Below, in pieces: positions 11,445-26,400 of a DNA stretch of 64,000 nt. Numbering within the stretch: the stretch's first letter is position 1; each line of letters begins with the position of its first letter. A program made the position numbers and the translations under genes. The notes beneath the pieces were generated by a model. The model had not been told where the DNA came from and made no database searches. It saw only the letters and a list, made by a program, of their open reading frames with translations. This stretch comes from Baylisascaris procyonis (Eukaryota > Nematoda > Chromadorea > Rhabditida > Ascarididae): NCBI GenBank assembly GCA_037389465.1, contig JAZARR010000033.1:372001-436000 (forward strand), given 5' to 3'.

Positions 11445-14400
11445 ATGATAAGTTCGTTGGCGTATGTGCAAACGTTGCTAACGATTGGCGCATTTGTGCT
11501 ACAAGTAGGCAGTTCGAAACCACAACGTGTTCTTACGGCATCACGTTGTGAGTTGATCACCGTCGACGAGTGCAAGGATTTACCTTACAACGATACGCGG
11601 TTAGTGTTTTATCGCTTATTTACTACTACTATAAATGCAACACTGCAATCAGTGAATTGACGCAAACAAACCCATTATGCGAAATGAGATCGTCCAATAA
11701 AATCGACAACTGTTGCGCGGTATCGCGCTTTTTTTTCCACTCGATTTTGCGTGCCGTTGGAATGCGCTCGCTTCTCGCTCGCGCGGATCGCGATCATCTT
11801 GTTGTCGATTCCGGTGACATCTTTTGCAACTTATTTCTTCCCAGAGTTCATGCTAATTATAAAATTCAGTTTTAAATTGCAGTGTTCAATGCTAGCATCT
11901 TATTTTTGGACTAAAGGTTCATTGGTAACTCGACGAATGAGCCACTCTTGAGTGTGATGATCGGTTGTGAGCTTAAAGGAAGATTTATTGCTCGGAAGCA
12001 GTATGTTTCCAATATCATCTTTTAGTATTGTTGCACACCAGTGAATTCCATTCCTTCAAAGCAGAGAAATTCATCGTACTTTCGCAATAGCATTTCTCCG
12101 TGAAATGGGCAAATTTGTTGCATTCACCCAGATGGCCGTTAAATAACCATGTAAATGGGTGTTCAAAGTGACAGTTGTAATGTGCTGATTTTTTCTTTGT
12201 CTCTGAAGATTTACTGCTCTATTCTTTAGCTATTTTATGTGTATGAAGGGGAAAATAATAGGGGAACGAGAGGGATTAGGAGGGCAGTACCATGGCAAAT
12301 GTTCGGGGAAATGATTGTTTTGTTTGGTGGTGAAATGGTCACCTGGGCAGGTATCCACAACAGAAGCTGTTAGCTGAGCTAATGTTGTAAGCCCCTCATT
12401 GTTAAGAGCTAATCTTCAGGCGGTCGCAACGGGTCCTCCCCTGATAAGGAACTGCCATCGGACCGTCGTATGTTTACTTGTGCTTGGTGGCGGTTTAGAC
12501 TCTTGTTGATAGCGAGCATCGCCCACCCATACGTTTTACAGTTTTACGGCTAACATTAGCAAGCAGCATTTGATCCTTTATTCTTTCCGCTCCTGACAAT
12601 TATTTATTCTTTGTGCTGCAGACAGCCTTTGATCTTTGTTGTTGTGATAACTGAACTGTAATACCCCACAGCTGCCTGTTACTTGCTTACAGCAGCGACA
12701 GTAAATACTTTAACTAAAAAAGGATCGTCAGCTCTGTGTCACTTTAATCGGATCACGCCAGCGCTATCACATTCCATTCCATTCTGTGCATTCGTTTCTT
12801 CGGCTAATTGTGGAAAGGAACTTTCTCGTTCCCTTTCCTCCCCCCACCCCCCTTCCCTCCCTTCCCCATCCCTTCCCTCTGTCATCGTTTTCATCTTACG
12901 AGTCTGAATTAGGATTTAGGGTGTTAAGATGCATTTGAAATAACCAAATGGAGAAGTGCGCCAATAAAGTTGGCACATTATGCACCCTTGGAAATCGCAT
13001 AGAAGCCGACTGATTTCACAAATCTATGAAAAACGTAAGATTTGTTGAATGATACCTCTATCGATATTTTGCTACAGCCAATGCCCATTCAAAAATTTGC
13101 TTCTATTTGCCGTTGCTTTTTTCTGAGCGTCCAAAATTTTACAAAAGTGCATTATGGCGACGTTGTGTCTGTGCGTATTTATGTGTGTCCATTTGGTTTT
13201 CTCAACTTTTGAACCGTGATAGCGATGAAATTTATTGCATATAATCCTTATTATAGGATGTTTTTCCTCTATTTTTCCTTATCGTAATTGTTAATATGAT
13301 GCATAGGTTATTTGCGGTAAAAATGCAAATAAATTTAAGAAAATTTCCACAGTGCATCAGTTTCTTGTGATATCGCATTATTAGACCGTTTGTCATTGTT
13401 TTTTCTTTGGTATTGTAGCAGCTGGCTGGTGATCGATCAAAACAAGCGCACATATTGTGCCAACCAGGTTGGTACACTTACCACTCGTTTTGCTTTCGTC
13501 CGATCGATTATGCAACGAAAATTTGGCTTGTCATGGCACTTTTTGCTAATTATAAGTCCATCAATACCGAGCGGGTCGAGTCGAGAGGACAAATAATCTT
13601 ATAGGTTAGGTCGCGTCTAGCAAATTATTTGAATCTAGCATCAGTGTTTGCAAGTTATGAAGCGACACGTTCATAAGCTAATGTGGAAATATTTTTATGC
13701 CAGACGGCAGTCCGCTTGATAATGCTCTGTTTTGCAAAAAATAAAAAATAAATAAATAAAAAGAAAGAAATTGCGTAAAACATTGCTGGATGGAAGGTGG
13801 AGGATATTTGTTTATAGTTCTGATAGATAGATGAGGTTAGTTAAATTCACGACGTCATATTGAGAATGTAAAAAAAGGCACCTCGGCAAGCGTATTGATA
13901 CCACCTTTAATTGGCATGAAACGTTTTTAAAACATTTAACATGAGCAGAGAATTAGGTATGAAAATTGATAATCACTCGCGCAAAGCGATATACTTTGTT
14001 TTAATTGCATTGCGTTGTAAAATCGCGTAGTGTAAATGAGCGAGCATTGCTTGTAGTAGCGTTCGTTCGTACACCCATATTGACGGAAATCTCTCTAGAA
14101 TGAGGCAAAGAGGCCGATTGCTTAGCTAAGCAGCCGTTTTAGATAAATGCATTTTTATTGCTATTATGTGCCGATCACTCATTTTATTTGCACCTAAAAA
14201 TAATTTAGATCATGCGTGCACTCTGATACTCCAATTATATCTTCCTCAAAAGAAATTTCCTCACTGCTATACTAAGTGCCCCATCCCATCATAATTATGC
14301 ATTCATCCAGTAAAACTGCAAAATTTAAAGGCGTCATTGATTACAGATCTTTCAAGAAATATTGACAGCCAACGGAGATTTAGTGATAGATTCATTTATT

Positions 14401-17400
14401 ATACTGCATGTACACGCGTGTTTTTTATTGACGTATCCACATGTTCAGTTGAACGGTTGTAAACGAATCCCTATACCTATTGCTATATGTCTATACGTAT
14501 GCCTAATTCTGTGATGCGTTTGCTTTTCGTAACGTTTTCTTATTCAACTGAGGCATTCTGCCTACAATTTTACAATTAGACAACAAAGTGCAATATTTGC
14601 TAACATTTTTCTGTTTCACTTTTCCGAGAGCTCAATTTCATCACCTTTCAGAGAATTTCCTGAGAATTCGTAGAAATCTTTTGCTTCAAGCAGTGATATT
14701 TTAATTCAAACTTATATTGTACCTGCTCGTATATACGCACTTTAGGCTGAAATATTCGTATGAGTGTGTTTATGCGTTTGCATTAGTTCTGCAAACGTCT
14801 CTTGCTGCTGCATTACCTGGTAGTTTGCTAATTCCGACAAATACAAATGTATAGTGTTTTTTGAATTGTGTTTGTTTGTCGTTCACTTTGAGCTATATTT
14901 CCTTGCCAGACGTGAAAAATGGTAACGCATAATTATAGTGCGTTAGACAGATGGGTGGTTATGGGATTGGCGTTAAAGAAGACACGTTTGCCATACATGT
15001 GGATGATGCGTTTGTTTTTAAGTGCGCCGTGTGAACGCAACGTCTTTAAAATGATGCACGACGCACTTCACCGAAGGGAATTCCACGCAAAGAGCACATC
15101 CTAAGCGGATAGCCCGATTATGAGCCGATGCGTTCATCTTTTCGAAGCGTTAAAATAACCCTCTCTTCGGACTTCGTTTGAAGAAGTTCTTTGAAGGCAA
15201 CTTCCATTCACAACCATAACACCAACCTTCACTTTGGACAACGTCCCCCTCTCGATCTAGTGCACATCTGATATTGTGCACTTCTCACATCACATTCAAT
15301 CTCCTACTTCCTCCTCTACTTAATCAAGGGACCCATGAAGAATAACCTTCCATAAACTTCCCCCTTTTGTATGGAAAGCAGTGAAGGTGCGATACGTTCA
15401 CAGAAATTAGGGAAGGAGTTCACATGAATTCTTACGTGTAACAGTTTCGTTCGCAGCAAATACGGAAAAGACTGCATCAAAATCTCATCAAATAAGCAAA
15501 GAAAATATCGAATTAGCGTAGAGGTGGAGTTGCCCACATAAATAGGAATGTATTGGGGTTGGGTAGAGTGACCTGATTAACTATATCGGATGAGGAAGTG
15601 TGATGTCTGTGTGATATTTCGAATGGGAGAGTATCGTTCAGTCCAATTTAAGATGGTATGAACATCAATTATATGCGGTCAAACGTGTCTGTTTATATTT
15701 AACAGACGCACTTTTAAATTTCTGCTGCTGTATAATAAGGCAGAAGCCTTCTTTAATGTTCATTTGATCCTTAATGGAGTTTTTGATAGAAATTTGAATA
15801 AATTGTTGGCGGCGGCGGCTTGCATAACAGTTTTCTTTTGAACCTAGGTTCTATTAATGCTCTCTTCCATCTTTCCGGAATATGCTATATAATAATAGTA
15901 CTCAGATTCATTTTGAGCGTTGAAGAGGTTGTTTGCTACCGATTTAAAAGTTGCTTGTATCGGCGCAAGATGAGCTGCTTGCTATTTTTTGTTGGCAAGT
16001 GGGTAGGCGTCCGTGTGTCGCTTTAACGCATGCATTAAGTGGAATGTAGTTAGCAGCTAAAAGCAACGCTTTTGGTATGCGAACGACATGCAGCCGCTTT
16101 ACTGCTCTCTTATGTTGCCGTTCTACTATATTGTCTCAGATCCTTCCACTGCAACCGATCGGTGCATACCTTGCCAACACCATCTTTATAGCTGCGAACT
16201 TTGTTGCTCGTCTGCGTAGGGGGAGTCATCAGCCTTCTGTTTCCTCGTTGTTGTAACTCGTTTAAAGACATTTAAAAAAAAAAAGTCAGCACCTTTAAAG
16301 GTAAGTGTAATCGTAATTTAGCATGGAATGGAATGTTTCGCCAGTTACTGTGATGTTGTATTGGGCTGTGATTTGTTGCACTGCTTAAAGTGTAATATTC
16401 CACGGTTTGTAGTGAAGGGAATTGGCATTTCTAAAGGCTAAAAGATTCGGCAAGTTGGGGCAGTGTTTTGCGATTTGTATAAATAAACGCGATCGTGTGA
16501 AGCAAAGGAAGCCGAACGTTTGCTAAGCGCTGCATGTGCAATGGACGTGCGTATTCGTCGGCGTTGTGCGAATTGAATACAAGGGGCAGTGATCGAGTGC
16601 TGGGGTGTGAATTGTTTCGCGCTCTCATCTTCGGGCTCAAAGCCGAAGGACGAAGTGTCAATCATTGTTGCTTTTCCTCGATGCATTCAACAGCTGCGTA
16701 GACTGTTGTTGCTTTATCTTTAAAGAGGTGAATTAGAGTTAGAGGCATGATCACCACGTACAGATTGATCCACCTCAGGTTCAACACCTCGATGACCGCT
16801 TGATGGCGAGAGCTGGAAGAATACTAATAAAATTGAGGTCGAATACAGTGAGTGGGCTACATAAGATTTGGTCGCTTACATCAAAGGTTGCAGCTTGTGT
16901 CATGGGAAAGGCAGAGAAACAGTTGAATGAAACTCCATTGAAAGGAAATACAGATCGATGGAGACGCAGTTCGCAACCATTCGTATATCAAGCACACGCA
17001 ACTTTAAATCTTGACATAGATAAATGACGTGCCTCTGTCGGGATTCGGCCTCAGCAACGACACCACTCGCCCCTTGCGATATATACGCCAACGCCTTCAA
17101 ACGCCCCCTGTCACGGCTCATGAGCCCTGGTGCCAAAACGCGTCCTATAGCTTTCAATTAACTCAAGCAGTTAATTGTTGTGCACTCTGCTGAATAGTTA
17201 TGAGCTCTCAGATTTTAAAAGACTAAATTCATCAGCCGAGGAGGGTCCCTTTTGTCTAATTGAAGGTGCTTTCTAATCGGAAGAAGTGAAGGTGAAAGCG
17301 TTTTAGGTCGGTCTTTCATTGGTGTCGTTGGTGCCTTGTGTAATGCTAATGTCTCATAAATTATTGATTATAGGCAATGCAAGATCAAGAAAGCTCAAGA

Positions 17401-20400
17401 GGGAGTATTATATATTCGTTTCAAGTACAACCATAAATGGGAGACAAAATTGATAGGGATAACGAAATAAACAAGATTACGCATTGCAAATTCCCGGATA
17501 ATGTGTTTCTCTATGCGACTGAACAGTCCCAGAAATCCGCAGTGAAGAATTTTTCTGTATCCGATCAATTATAGATCAAAGTTTGAATTGCGCATTGCTT
17601 AGCATTTTCATGTGCTATAATTTATGAGCGAGATGATTAGTTTTTACAGCTATTTCTTTGGGTTAAGTTTAGAAGACCACCTACGATGTAGGTTACGATC
17701 ACTAGTTTCCTTTTCCAAAGCTCTTGTTATTACTGAACAAGTAGACACAGACTGTGTCGCGACGAGGCATTTGAGTTTTTATGTAACGGATTATATGAAG
17801 TGATTTTTGTGAGCGTTGACATTCCCTTCCCTCACCCTCACTCAGTTTTGAGTTAACCTCTGTTTGGGGTGGGTAGCTCAGTTAGTTTTTGGAGATGTCT
17901 GAGGCCTGCAGTCTTCTTGGGCTACAGATTTTTGATCCGTTCGTAAAAATGGTGCTATACATTTAAATACTATGCGCAATTTTATCTTCAGGAGTCTTTG
18001 GTCCAGATTTTTTATTCCTGAATATCTGCGCTTCTTCTTTTTTTGCTGTCTAGCGTTTTTTTCGAGATTTTATATTCGGTCAACCCAAAGAACTCATATC
18101 AGTTGACGTTGCATAAGCTCAGCATTATCCGCTAATTTTTTGAGCACTTCAACAATTTCTAATCTCGAAGTAACTACTCGATGGCCTTCCAAAGTTGGTC
18201 ACTATTTTGTGAAAGAAGGAGGTGAATCGGTGATATATAATTCCCGAGTTAAAACTATTGGACAGATAGGCTTTTGCAAATTTGCGCAAGTACAGTGGGA
18301 TTTGCATAAAGCTAGTAGTAAACTTATCAGTGCGCGCTTTTTTGTTTTCATATTGTTCTGAATAGAAAACGAGTTAATTAGAAATTTTTAGCAAGAAGGA
18401 AGACGCAGCATTCTTCTACAAGCAAGTGGCCACTATCAGAAGTGCTCAAGTCGCCACCAAACTCTTTAGAGATGTTCTGAGGCTGTTAATTCCAAATATA
18501 TGACTTTCGAAAATTGGAAGTTTCAACCTTTGTAAGACGGTCGATGCTAATTTTTTTTTCTTAAAAAGTTATTTTTGACGTTTGTACCTCGAAAACTCCC
18601 GCTGGCAGCATTTCGCAGAGTCCTGAGGATGCTTAAAAATAAATAACCGCATGTGACTAGCGAAGCTTTTTCAAAAACAGTTTTTGTAGCATCTCAACGA
18701 TCGGAAATCGCCTTGAGGTTTGTCGACTATCTAAACACCTCAAGGAGTGAGCGTTCGCTTGTGAAGGAGTGCCGCGTCTTTGCTCTTAGGATTGTATGTG
18801 GAAAAATGTTTTTGCGTTGTCTTTATCCCGCTTCGCCTAAACTAAACTTGGCTGATTAAGAAGAGATTGTATATAGATTAAAAGAGACTGCAGTCTATGT
18901 GAGCTGAAACTATTCTTGGCTCATTTGTGACTTTTTATTGTTCATACCTCATTCATCTCCGTTACAATCTCAAAAGTACTACTGATTATCACTGATGTAA
19001 TCTCTTGTAATACTGATAATACGGCAATACTGATAATGCGTATCCTGGCGAATTATCTCTGTTATCAATCAGAGGAGAAGTGAAGTTTGATATTTTATGA
19101 TAGCTGACGGTTACCGACGTTTATTTAAGTACTTATGTGTAAGAAGTGACAGACGTGAATGAATTCGTTTATGAAAAATGGAGCATTTGTGTTCATCTCT
19201 CAGGCAGTTTCAATTCGCAAACGACGGATGCTATGCCGCTAAAATTTGTTGACTGTAATCGACATCATAGTTTGAGTATTCATTCACAATTTCGTCACAA
19301 CCCTTGCGTCCTACAAGAGTTATGGAAACCTAAAGGACCAAATAAAGTTAGATGCACCGGTCGGCAAATTGATCGCGGAGACTTCATGCAGTCAGGTGGT
19401 ATGCTATTTTATTAAATTGTTGTGAGAGACACTCTTCGTGCTTCGATGATGTTTTTAAACGAAGAAGCTGTGTGGAATGTAGTGCCGTTTGAGGGTGAAG
19501 AGCAGCCATGTCATCGAACGCAGATAACAAAGCCATTTGAAAAGCTGTTGTATAATGCGATGGCTCTGAACTTACCTACCGGTTATTTTGCCACTGACGG
19601 TTTTTTCGCTGAAGTTGGCCAATTTTGCTGCGCTAGGGATCGCTTGCAGCCCAAGAATGATTTTTTAAATGAAACATGTCATCGAGCGTTTTTCCATTAT
19701 CGTAGTATATTTGCATCAATAGATGGTGTGATGGGTTGAAATGCAAAGCGCATATTGTGCCGCTTTTATGGTGTACTTTTCCCATTGTTTCGTTCTGTTA
19801 GTTACGAATAGGCTATTTGTAAAGGTAGCAGTTTCTGCTCTGAAGGTACTGTTTATTGCTCGTAAATGAGCTCGCTTTTTAAGCCATTGAGTCTTAAGTG
19901 GTAGTTCAACTTGTAGATTCCCGAATCTGGTGGGCGATGAGAGCGAAGAGGATGCGGAAAATGGATTCAGCACGTTCGATCCGCTCATTAAAATACGGTG
20001 CTCGTCGCAGCTCAAGTTCTTTTTGTGCTCTATCTACTTCCCGATGTGCACCGATAAGGTAAGTGCATAAACATGCTCTTGATCGCAAAAATGCATTATT
20101 GTTGTCGCGTCTGTGAGTGTGACTTTGTATATAACTTTCTGTCAATTTTATAACCGCGACAGCTGCGGCATTGCAATTTCTTCGATATATTTTCGGCGTT
20201 GATATGATCTCAGCAAAATTTCAGCTAGTCCTCTCGTTTATGTGTTATAGCAGCAGAAAGTTCTATGAAGTTTGGATACCTAATTGTAGAGGCAATCGCT
20301 TCCCCAGAGAAATTCATCATTATTAAGACGCGTTAATGTCATTGAGTTGTTCATGTCGTGCGTCCTATACAAATTATCAGGGCAGTTTGAATGTGATATG

Positions 20401-23400
20401 CTTTTTGAGTTGAAATCACCCCGAGCAGCTTATTTTGCCGTTTTAAAACTATTCATCTTCTGATCTTTCAAATCAGTGGCATCTTCCCTGAAATTTTTCG
20501 AAGCTTACCTTCATTTGTGGTGGATCGAAAGAGGTTTTAATGTTTTCACTTTGCCATTTAGAGGGAGTAATATTGGCATAATCCCTGATTGCACAAAGTA
20601 AACCGCTCATAGCTTGATCTTAGTACTGAATTTGACAGTGAAGCGGAAGTTTCTGCACGATGAGTAGCTTATGTTTGCTTAAGTTCTTCAGTGGGCGTGA
20701 ATTTTGTGAATAAACTGAACATTACAATTCTTAAATAAGTAAGGCTAACAAGAAGTGAACACTCAAATGAGCAGTGCGTTTAGGTGCCCATCGCGATAGG
20801 ACCTTGTCGACCGTTGTGTGAACGTGTTCGCATGAAATGTGAGCCTCTTCTGAAGGAATTCGGCTTCCCATGGCCTCTCTCAATGAACTGCTCCAAATTC
20901 CCTCCCGGTTTGTTTATATTTCTCTTGCTTCATGTTTAAATGCATGTTTTATTTTTTGGAATGCAGTGGAGTCAACGAAATGTATTTCGCATTCAGAACT
21001 TTGCCCATTGCTCAGTTTGCCTAAAACACTGCCAGTGTTTGCGACTTCAACTATTGTGTGAATGAGTGAAAAGCACACCCACGTCAGTCATTTCAAAACG
21101 AAACCTTCAAACTGCACAATTAGGTAACATTGTTTTCGAAATAGTTTCTTGTATTTACACTGTAAAATATGTCTGTATGACACAACAGCGAGTCGAATGA
21201 GACAGAGAACACAATAAGGGTGAATGTTTTCGTTTGTGAACGAAAAGCAAGAGCGAATGCTATAAGGATAACTCCATTGATGAAACTTATTTGATTATTT
21301 TGCTGCAAATCGAATCGCTCGTTAGTGCAGTAGTTGTTTATTGCTCGAGTAAATCTTTCAACGTTTTAGTTCCACAGGTCTTGCTTCATAACTAAGTGCA
21401 GATATTGAATCGCTATAACTGCTGTCGTTTAAGACGCTTCATTATATCAGTCACTGATTGATAATATAGTAAAAATACGTGGATTTTTTCGATAAAAAGG
21501 GCGCATTTTCAACATTCCGCTAAAAAATTCTCATCGATGTTCACTAAAAATTCACTGTTGAGCATTTCTTAGGCACCCAATTTTTATTTAAATAGGCAAG
21601 GCACAAAGAATTTGTGGTTTTCTCTCATATGTTTGGTAACAGAGTTTCCGATTTTGGTGCCTTTTTTGCCGTTTTTTGCAAAGGGGTGTGATGATGACGT
21701 CATGTTCCCGCGTAAGATTGTTTGTCGGTGTGTTCAGTAATTCGACTTTAACGCGCGAAGCAACGAAATTACGACGATAAAGTTTGATAGAAGTTGTTTT
21801 TACCATAGGTCTCAGGTCCTGTATCGTTCCGATTGATCACTTTCGGTATGTAACCTAATCGCAAATCGATATGTAAATTTTTTGAGTTACTTGTATTTGG
21901 CAATGGATAAAATCTTGTCCCAAGGCTTATTTTTTGATAGAAAATTTGTGTGATGGGTCGGTTCAATGGAAAAACACATTTCTGGACGTTTCTACCTGAA
22001 ACGACTGTTTTCAAGTAGCAAACGGGCTATTTAGGTGTGGTGTCTTGCCTGAATCAGAAGCGAATGGCTGCCTCAGTATTATCCTTCACATATTTTATGT
22101 AAAAAGAGAGCAAGAAAGTAGTGCGTAAAGCTTTTGCAGTACTCATTTCCTTTTTGCACAAATCAAATTCTGCACGGTTTTATTTTATAAATATATTCAT
22201 TGTGGAATCAGATATTTGCCATCACATTTGGAAGAGTTCCAATTATCTAAGTACTACTGCTACTCTTTCAGAAGCCAGCACTCAGTCGAAATAACGTCGT
22301 ATTTGTGACGAGGTGTTGTTTTAATATTGAATGCTGACAGGTATTTATTTTAGCAGAAGAATTTACAGAGAACAATCACGATGCGATGTGCATGAAAGGG
22401 CCCGCCTCAGATGAAGATGTCCTAATGACTAACGAAGAGCCACCACTCGAGTCTAACGATAATTCGTTGGCCACTGTGAGATGCACACAACCAAACACAG
22501 TTTATATGAATCGGACGGCACAGTGCGTCCCATTGTGTCATTCGAATCACGGATACACGAAGGTTCGTTGTTTCTCTTTTATCCACCGAATTGCAGTCTG
22601 ATCGATACCACTTCTGTGGTTGTTTAAAATAGCAATTTATTCTAAAGCCGATGCACTTTCTTGGCCGTTAATGTGCTATGCTTTCTGAGCATTTGATATG
22701 TCCATTCTACATAGATGCTTTTGAAAATTTGTATAACTTAAGCGCCTAGAAGCAACATTTGCTTTTATATTTATAAACCAATAGAAAGGTCGGCTATGCA
22801 GGGAAATTAATTGAGTGTTTAAGTATTGTTGCATTCCTTTTGAGCATTCAACGCAATCGGTAGACATGCTATTGACGGTATTGCAAAAACATTCGGCTTC
22901 TCTCTTATGTGAGGTGATCGAGGGGGAAGAGAGTGTCATGTATCCCTCTGAATAAATAGGTGATCGTTTTTATCATTGTCGCTCACTTTTATACATACCA
23001 ATTCACATCTTGGCTGCAAATTTTTTCTTCTCAACCTCTATGATTTTTGCGATTGAGATTGTTATTGTTCTATACGAATTAGGCATCGCATTAAAATAAT
23101 TGCAGTTTAATTGACATTTCTATTTTATATTGTTTTGAGAAGAAAAAGATCGTTGCGAAAGTTCTTCGTTTCTTATCTGCAGTAATAGTCCACAAATGCT
23201 GTACTTAACTGAATTTATAGGAAAAATACTAGAAACACTATAATCCCTCTTTCTGTCTTCAAGAATCGGCTACTTAGCCGTTACATAGGTAAAATTACCA
23301 TTGTAAAGTGCATGGAGAGTTTCTTTAAAAAGCAGCTAAAATGCTAGAATGGTTATCAAATTTTGCCATCAAGTCTATTAAAAGGGTTACTATTATTAAT

Positions 23401-26400
23401 TTCGAATGTATTAATCCTGTTAGAAGTGCTCACATTGCTGTCAATTAGCTGCACATGTGTGGAAAATTGTTGACAGGCTGAGCAGTGTTCCTTCTTGCAG
23501 CAGAATGTTAAACTGTAATGAGGGGCGAATGGTACGTGAAGTAAGGTGAATAGTGAATTCTTGCATATTATTGGTTTTTCCACTCGCTGAATTGTACTGC
23601 ATCAAGTCACATTATTCAGTTTGCTCTTCGATGCTCTGTTACTACTCCAACAATCTTAATTTTATTGCTTGGTGGAATTTCTGCTTTAAAATCAATCGGA
23701 TGTCTATCAGACTCAGCTGCCACAGCCTTATTACCCCGTAAATATCGAGCAAAGATTGTGTTGTGGAAGTAATCGAACAGCCGTATATGCACACTCAACT
23801 CCATCCACCTTGGCAAATTTTCTTGCGAGTGTGATTTTCTGCTGACATTTAACAACTTAGTGGATGAAGTATTGTGTGTCGCTTTTGTTGAGCGCATACT
23901 CACTTGTTGCAACGATATGCCGTTGGCTTTATTGAAAGCTTTGTTACAAGGAATTTGGCTTTATGATGCCATTTTAAAATTGGGTTTGTTGAAGGAGGAA
24001 CGTGAGAGTGCGAGTACGGCACTTTTCATAATGTCGTTGTTGTGCACGGCCCTCACATCGATATGTCTCTTGACGTTGTGTACCAGACGCCAGTGCTTGG
24101 TGGCACTGCCCGAACTTTCGCTTTTATTCTGTACCATCTCATTCGCGCTCTCCGCACTCGTCTACCTTTTCTCTTTGCTGTATCGCGAACAGGTACGATT
24201 TCGCGTTTTTGTGCACACTTACTTATCAAGTGCCCATTACCGTAAATTGCCGCCGCTAAGCAGTTTCATATTGATGGATCTTCAACATCGCCTGCTTGCT
24301 AAATGCGAACATTATTAAAGGATTTTATTTGCTTATCCGCTTATTTACGAAGTGCTTTCTCTTCACTGCAGGCATAGGCATTGTACAAGTTCCTTCTTTT
24401 GAATCGCATTTGCTGCTCTCCCTACTTGTCTCACACCTCTCAAATCTGTCACTGATTTGCGTAAAAAGAGAAGAGGGGAGCGTTAGCTGGGATGCAGAGA
24501 CGGTTGCTCCGGTTTGGCAAATATTTCTTGGGCCTGCATCGGTAAAATATGAACAAAAATTCAGATCAAATCGTTTAGAAGCAAAAGATTTGTAACTCAT
24601 CCATTTCTGCCGTTACTTCAACCTCTGTTTTACTTCCTTTTTGAGCCTAACGTTGCTAGAATGTGGCTGCTATATTCTGATGCCAATAATCTTGTGAGGT
24701 CGCCTCCCGCTGAAATGTTCTTATTTAATTGCTTCTTCTGAATGGGAAGAGAATTTCACTGTTTCATAAAAACTCAAAACGACTTGGCATGCGTTTCATA
24801 CCTTTTGAAATCACATAGTGTTTGCCTTTGAAGTGACCACTTTCTTTGCAACTAACATTACATATTGTGGAATCTTTTGTTATTTGTCATCGTTTATCAC
24901 ATAAAGAAAAATTCCACTGTTATACACGAAAAGTGTTACAGAAAAAGAATCCAACTTTATTTTGTTGAATGTCAAGGTCGCACCAAAAATTTATGCTGAG
25001 ATCTACCTTCAACATTTCAAGGAAAATTTTTATGACATTCACTAGCCCATATGTATTGCAAGGGCCAGTGAATTGCTCTATTTTATTGAAATTAGTCGCT
25101 TTAGGGATGTTTGTACCGAGAATCCAATGCAACAATCGTTGATCGGAAGAAACCTCTAAGTTCACCAATTTCATGTGAATGTTGAAAGTCACTTTTTTCC
25201 TGGAGAAATGAAGATGACCACTCTAATCATCTCAGAATGTGGAACTGAGACCTCCAACAGCGTGCAATGAGTCGATTCTTTTTTTAAAAGCTTTCGAAAA
25301 TTTCTGGGAAAGCGCTTTTGTTTGCGTAAGAAAGTTTGTGAGTTGCTTGATCTTGCGAAAATATTCGTGCGTTTACCGTTCAATGATTCGATGTATCAGC
25401 CACTGATTGCTTATGGGCTTTTTTCCGCTTAATGTGAAACAAATTGGCAAAAAATATTACGCTTTCCCCTGAAGGTCATTCATTCATCGACGAGGAGTTT
25501 TTAATAAGGAAGATAAACGTGTTGCAGATTTCTTGCATGGAGTATACATCGAAGTCGATATTTGTCGTTGGAGGTGTGCAACATATACCTTGCACGACAG
25601 CTGCCGTATTTCTTTATTATTTTGGCACCACTGGACGGTTATGGTGGTTTGTGTTATGCTGTACTTGGAATAAATATACACAAAGAAATCAACAGAACTC
25701 GGTGAGAGGGATTCCACTCTTGTTTATTTCACGTTCAACAATTCGTTTGTTAAGCATTTCACATAATCAATGACTTCCATAAATTTAAGAATGTAAATGA
25801 GCACGTGGGACAAGCAAGCGAATCTTTATTCTAGCTTAAACGTTTTCAGTTCCTCTCATTTACAAGCTTTGCATTGAACTATTTCAAAGATTGAACGACT
25901 TTTAAATTTGCATCCACATCCCCAGAGTTCATTCTGTCCGGACTGATCATGAATGAAAAAACATATAGTTATCGTGCATCGTTGCAACTAAAAACTTGCG
26001 GCGCTAAAAATTTGACATATTCGATTTGGTGGCTACGTCGTCCCTTTTGGCCTTAGTCAATCCGGGGAGGCTGTTGCTCGAAGTTCACATGTCGATTGTT
26101 CGTTTTCTGTGTGCGATCTGACTTTCGCATTCACTTAAACGTTGGCTTTTGAAAGATTAACGCAAAAGATTGTCTCTTTTTTCATTATTGATTTCAATGT
26201 GTTTGGACTTCAAGGGTTTATCCGGATGTGTCTGGCTGGTATGCTTCATTTTAGGCGTTCTTGCAGGACAGTTTGATTTTACGAACGCATGTGCTAGCCT
26301 GGGGTGTTCCACTAGGAGTCGTCATGCTCGCACTGATCGCACAGTCCGTACATGCCGACCCACTCTCGGGTATGTGTCTAGTGGGTGGTGGCAATCGTAT

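Noticed and set aside
11102..11575. 157-codon minus-strand ORF over the Frizzled first exon
   Set aside because: Antisense shadow of the signal peptide/CRD exon and its upstream flank, with no independent support.
12830..12880. C/T-rich run as a long polypyrimidine tract or Z/H-DNA element
   Set aside because: Simple pyrimidine-rich sequence with no acceptor or exon following.
17868..17945. A-box-like ggtagctcagttagt suggesting a tRNA
   Set aside because: No matching B-box (only gatttttgatccg) and no cloverleaf stems.
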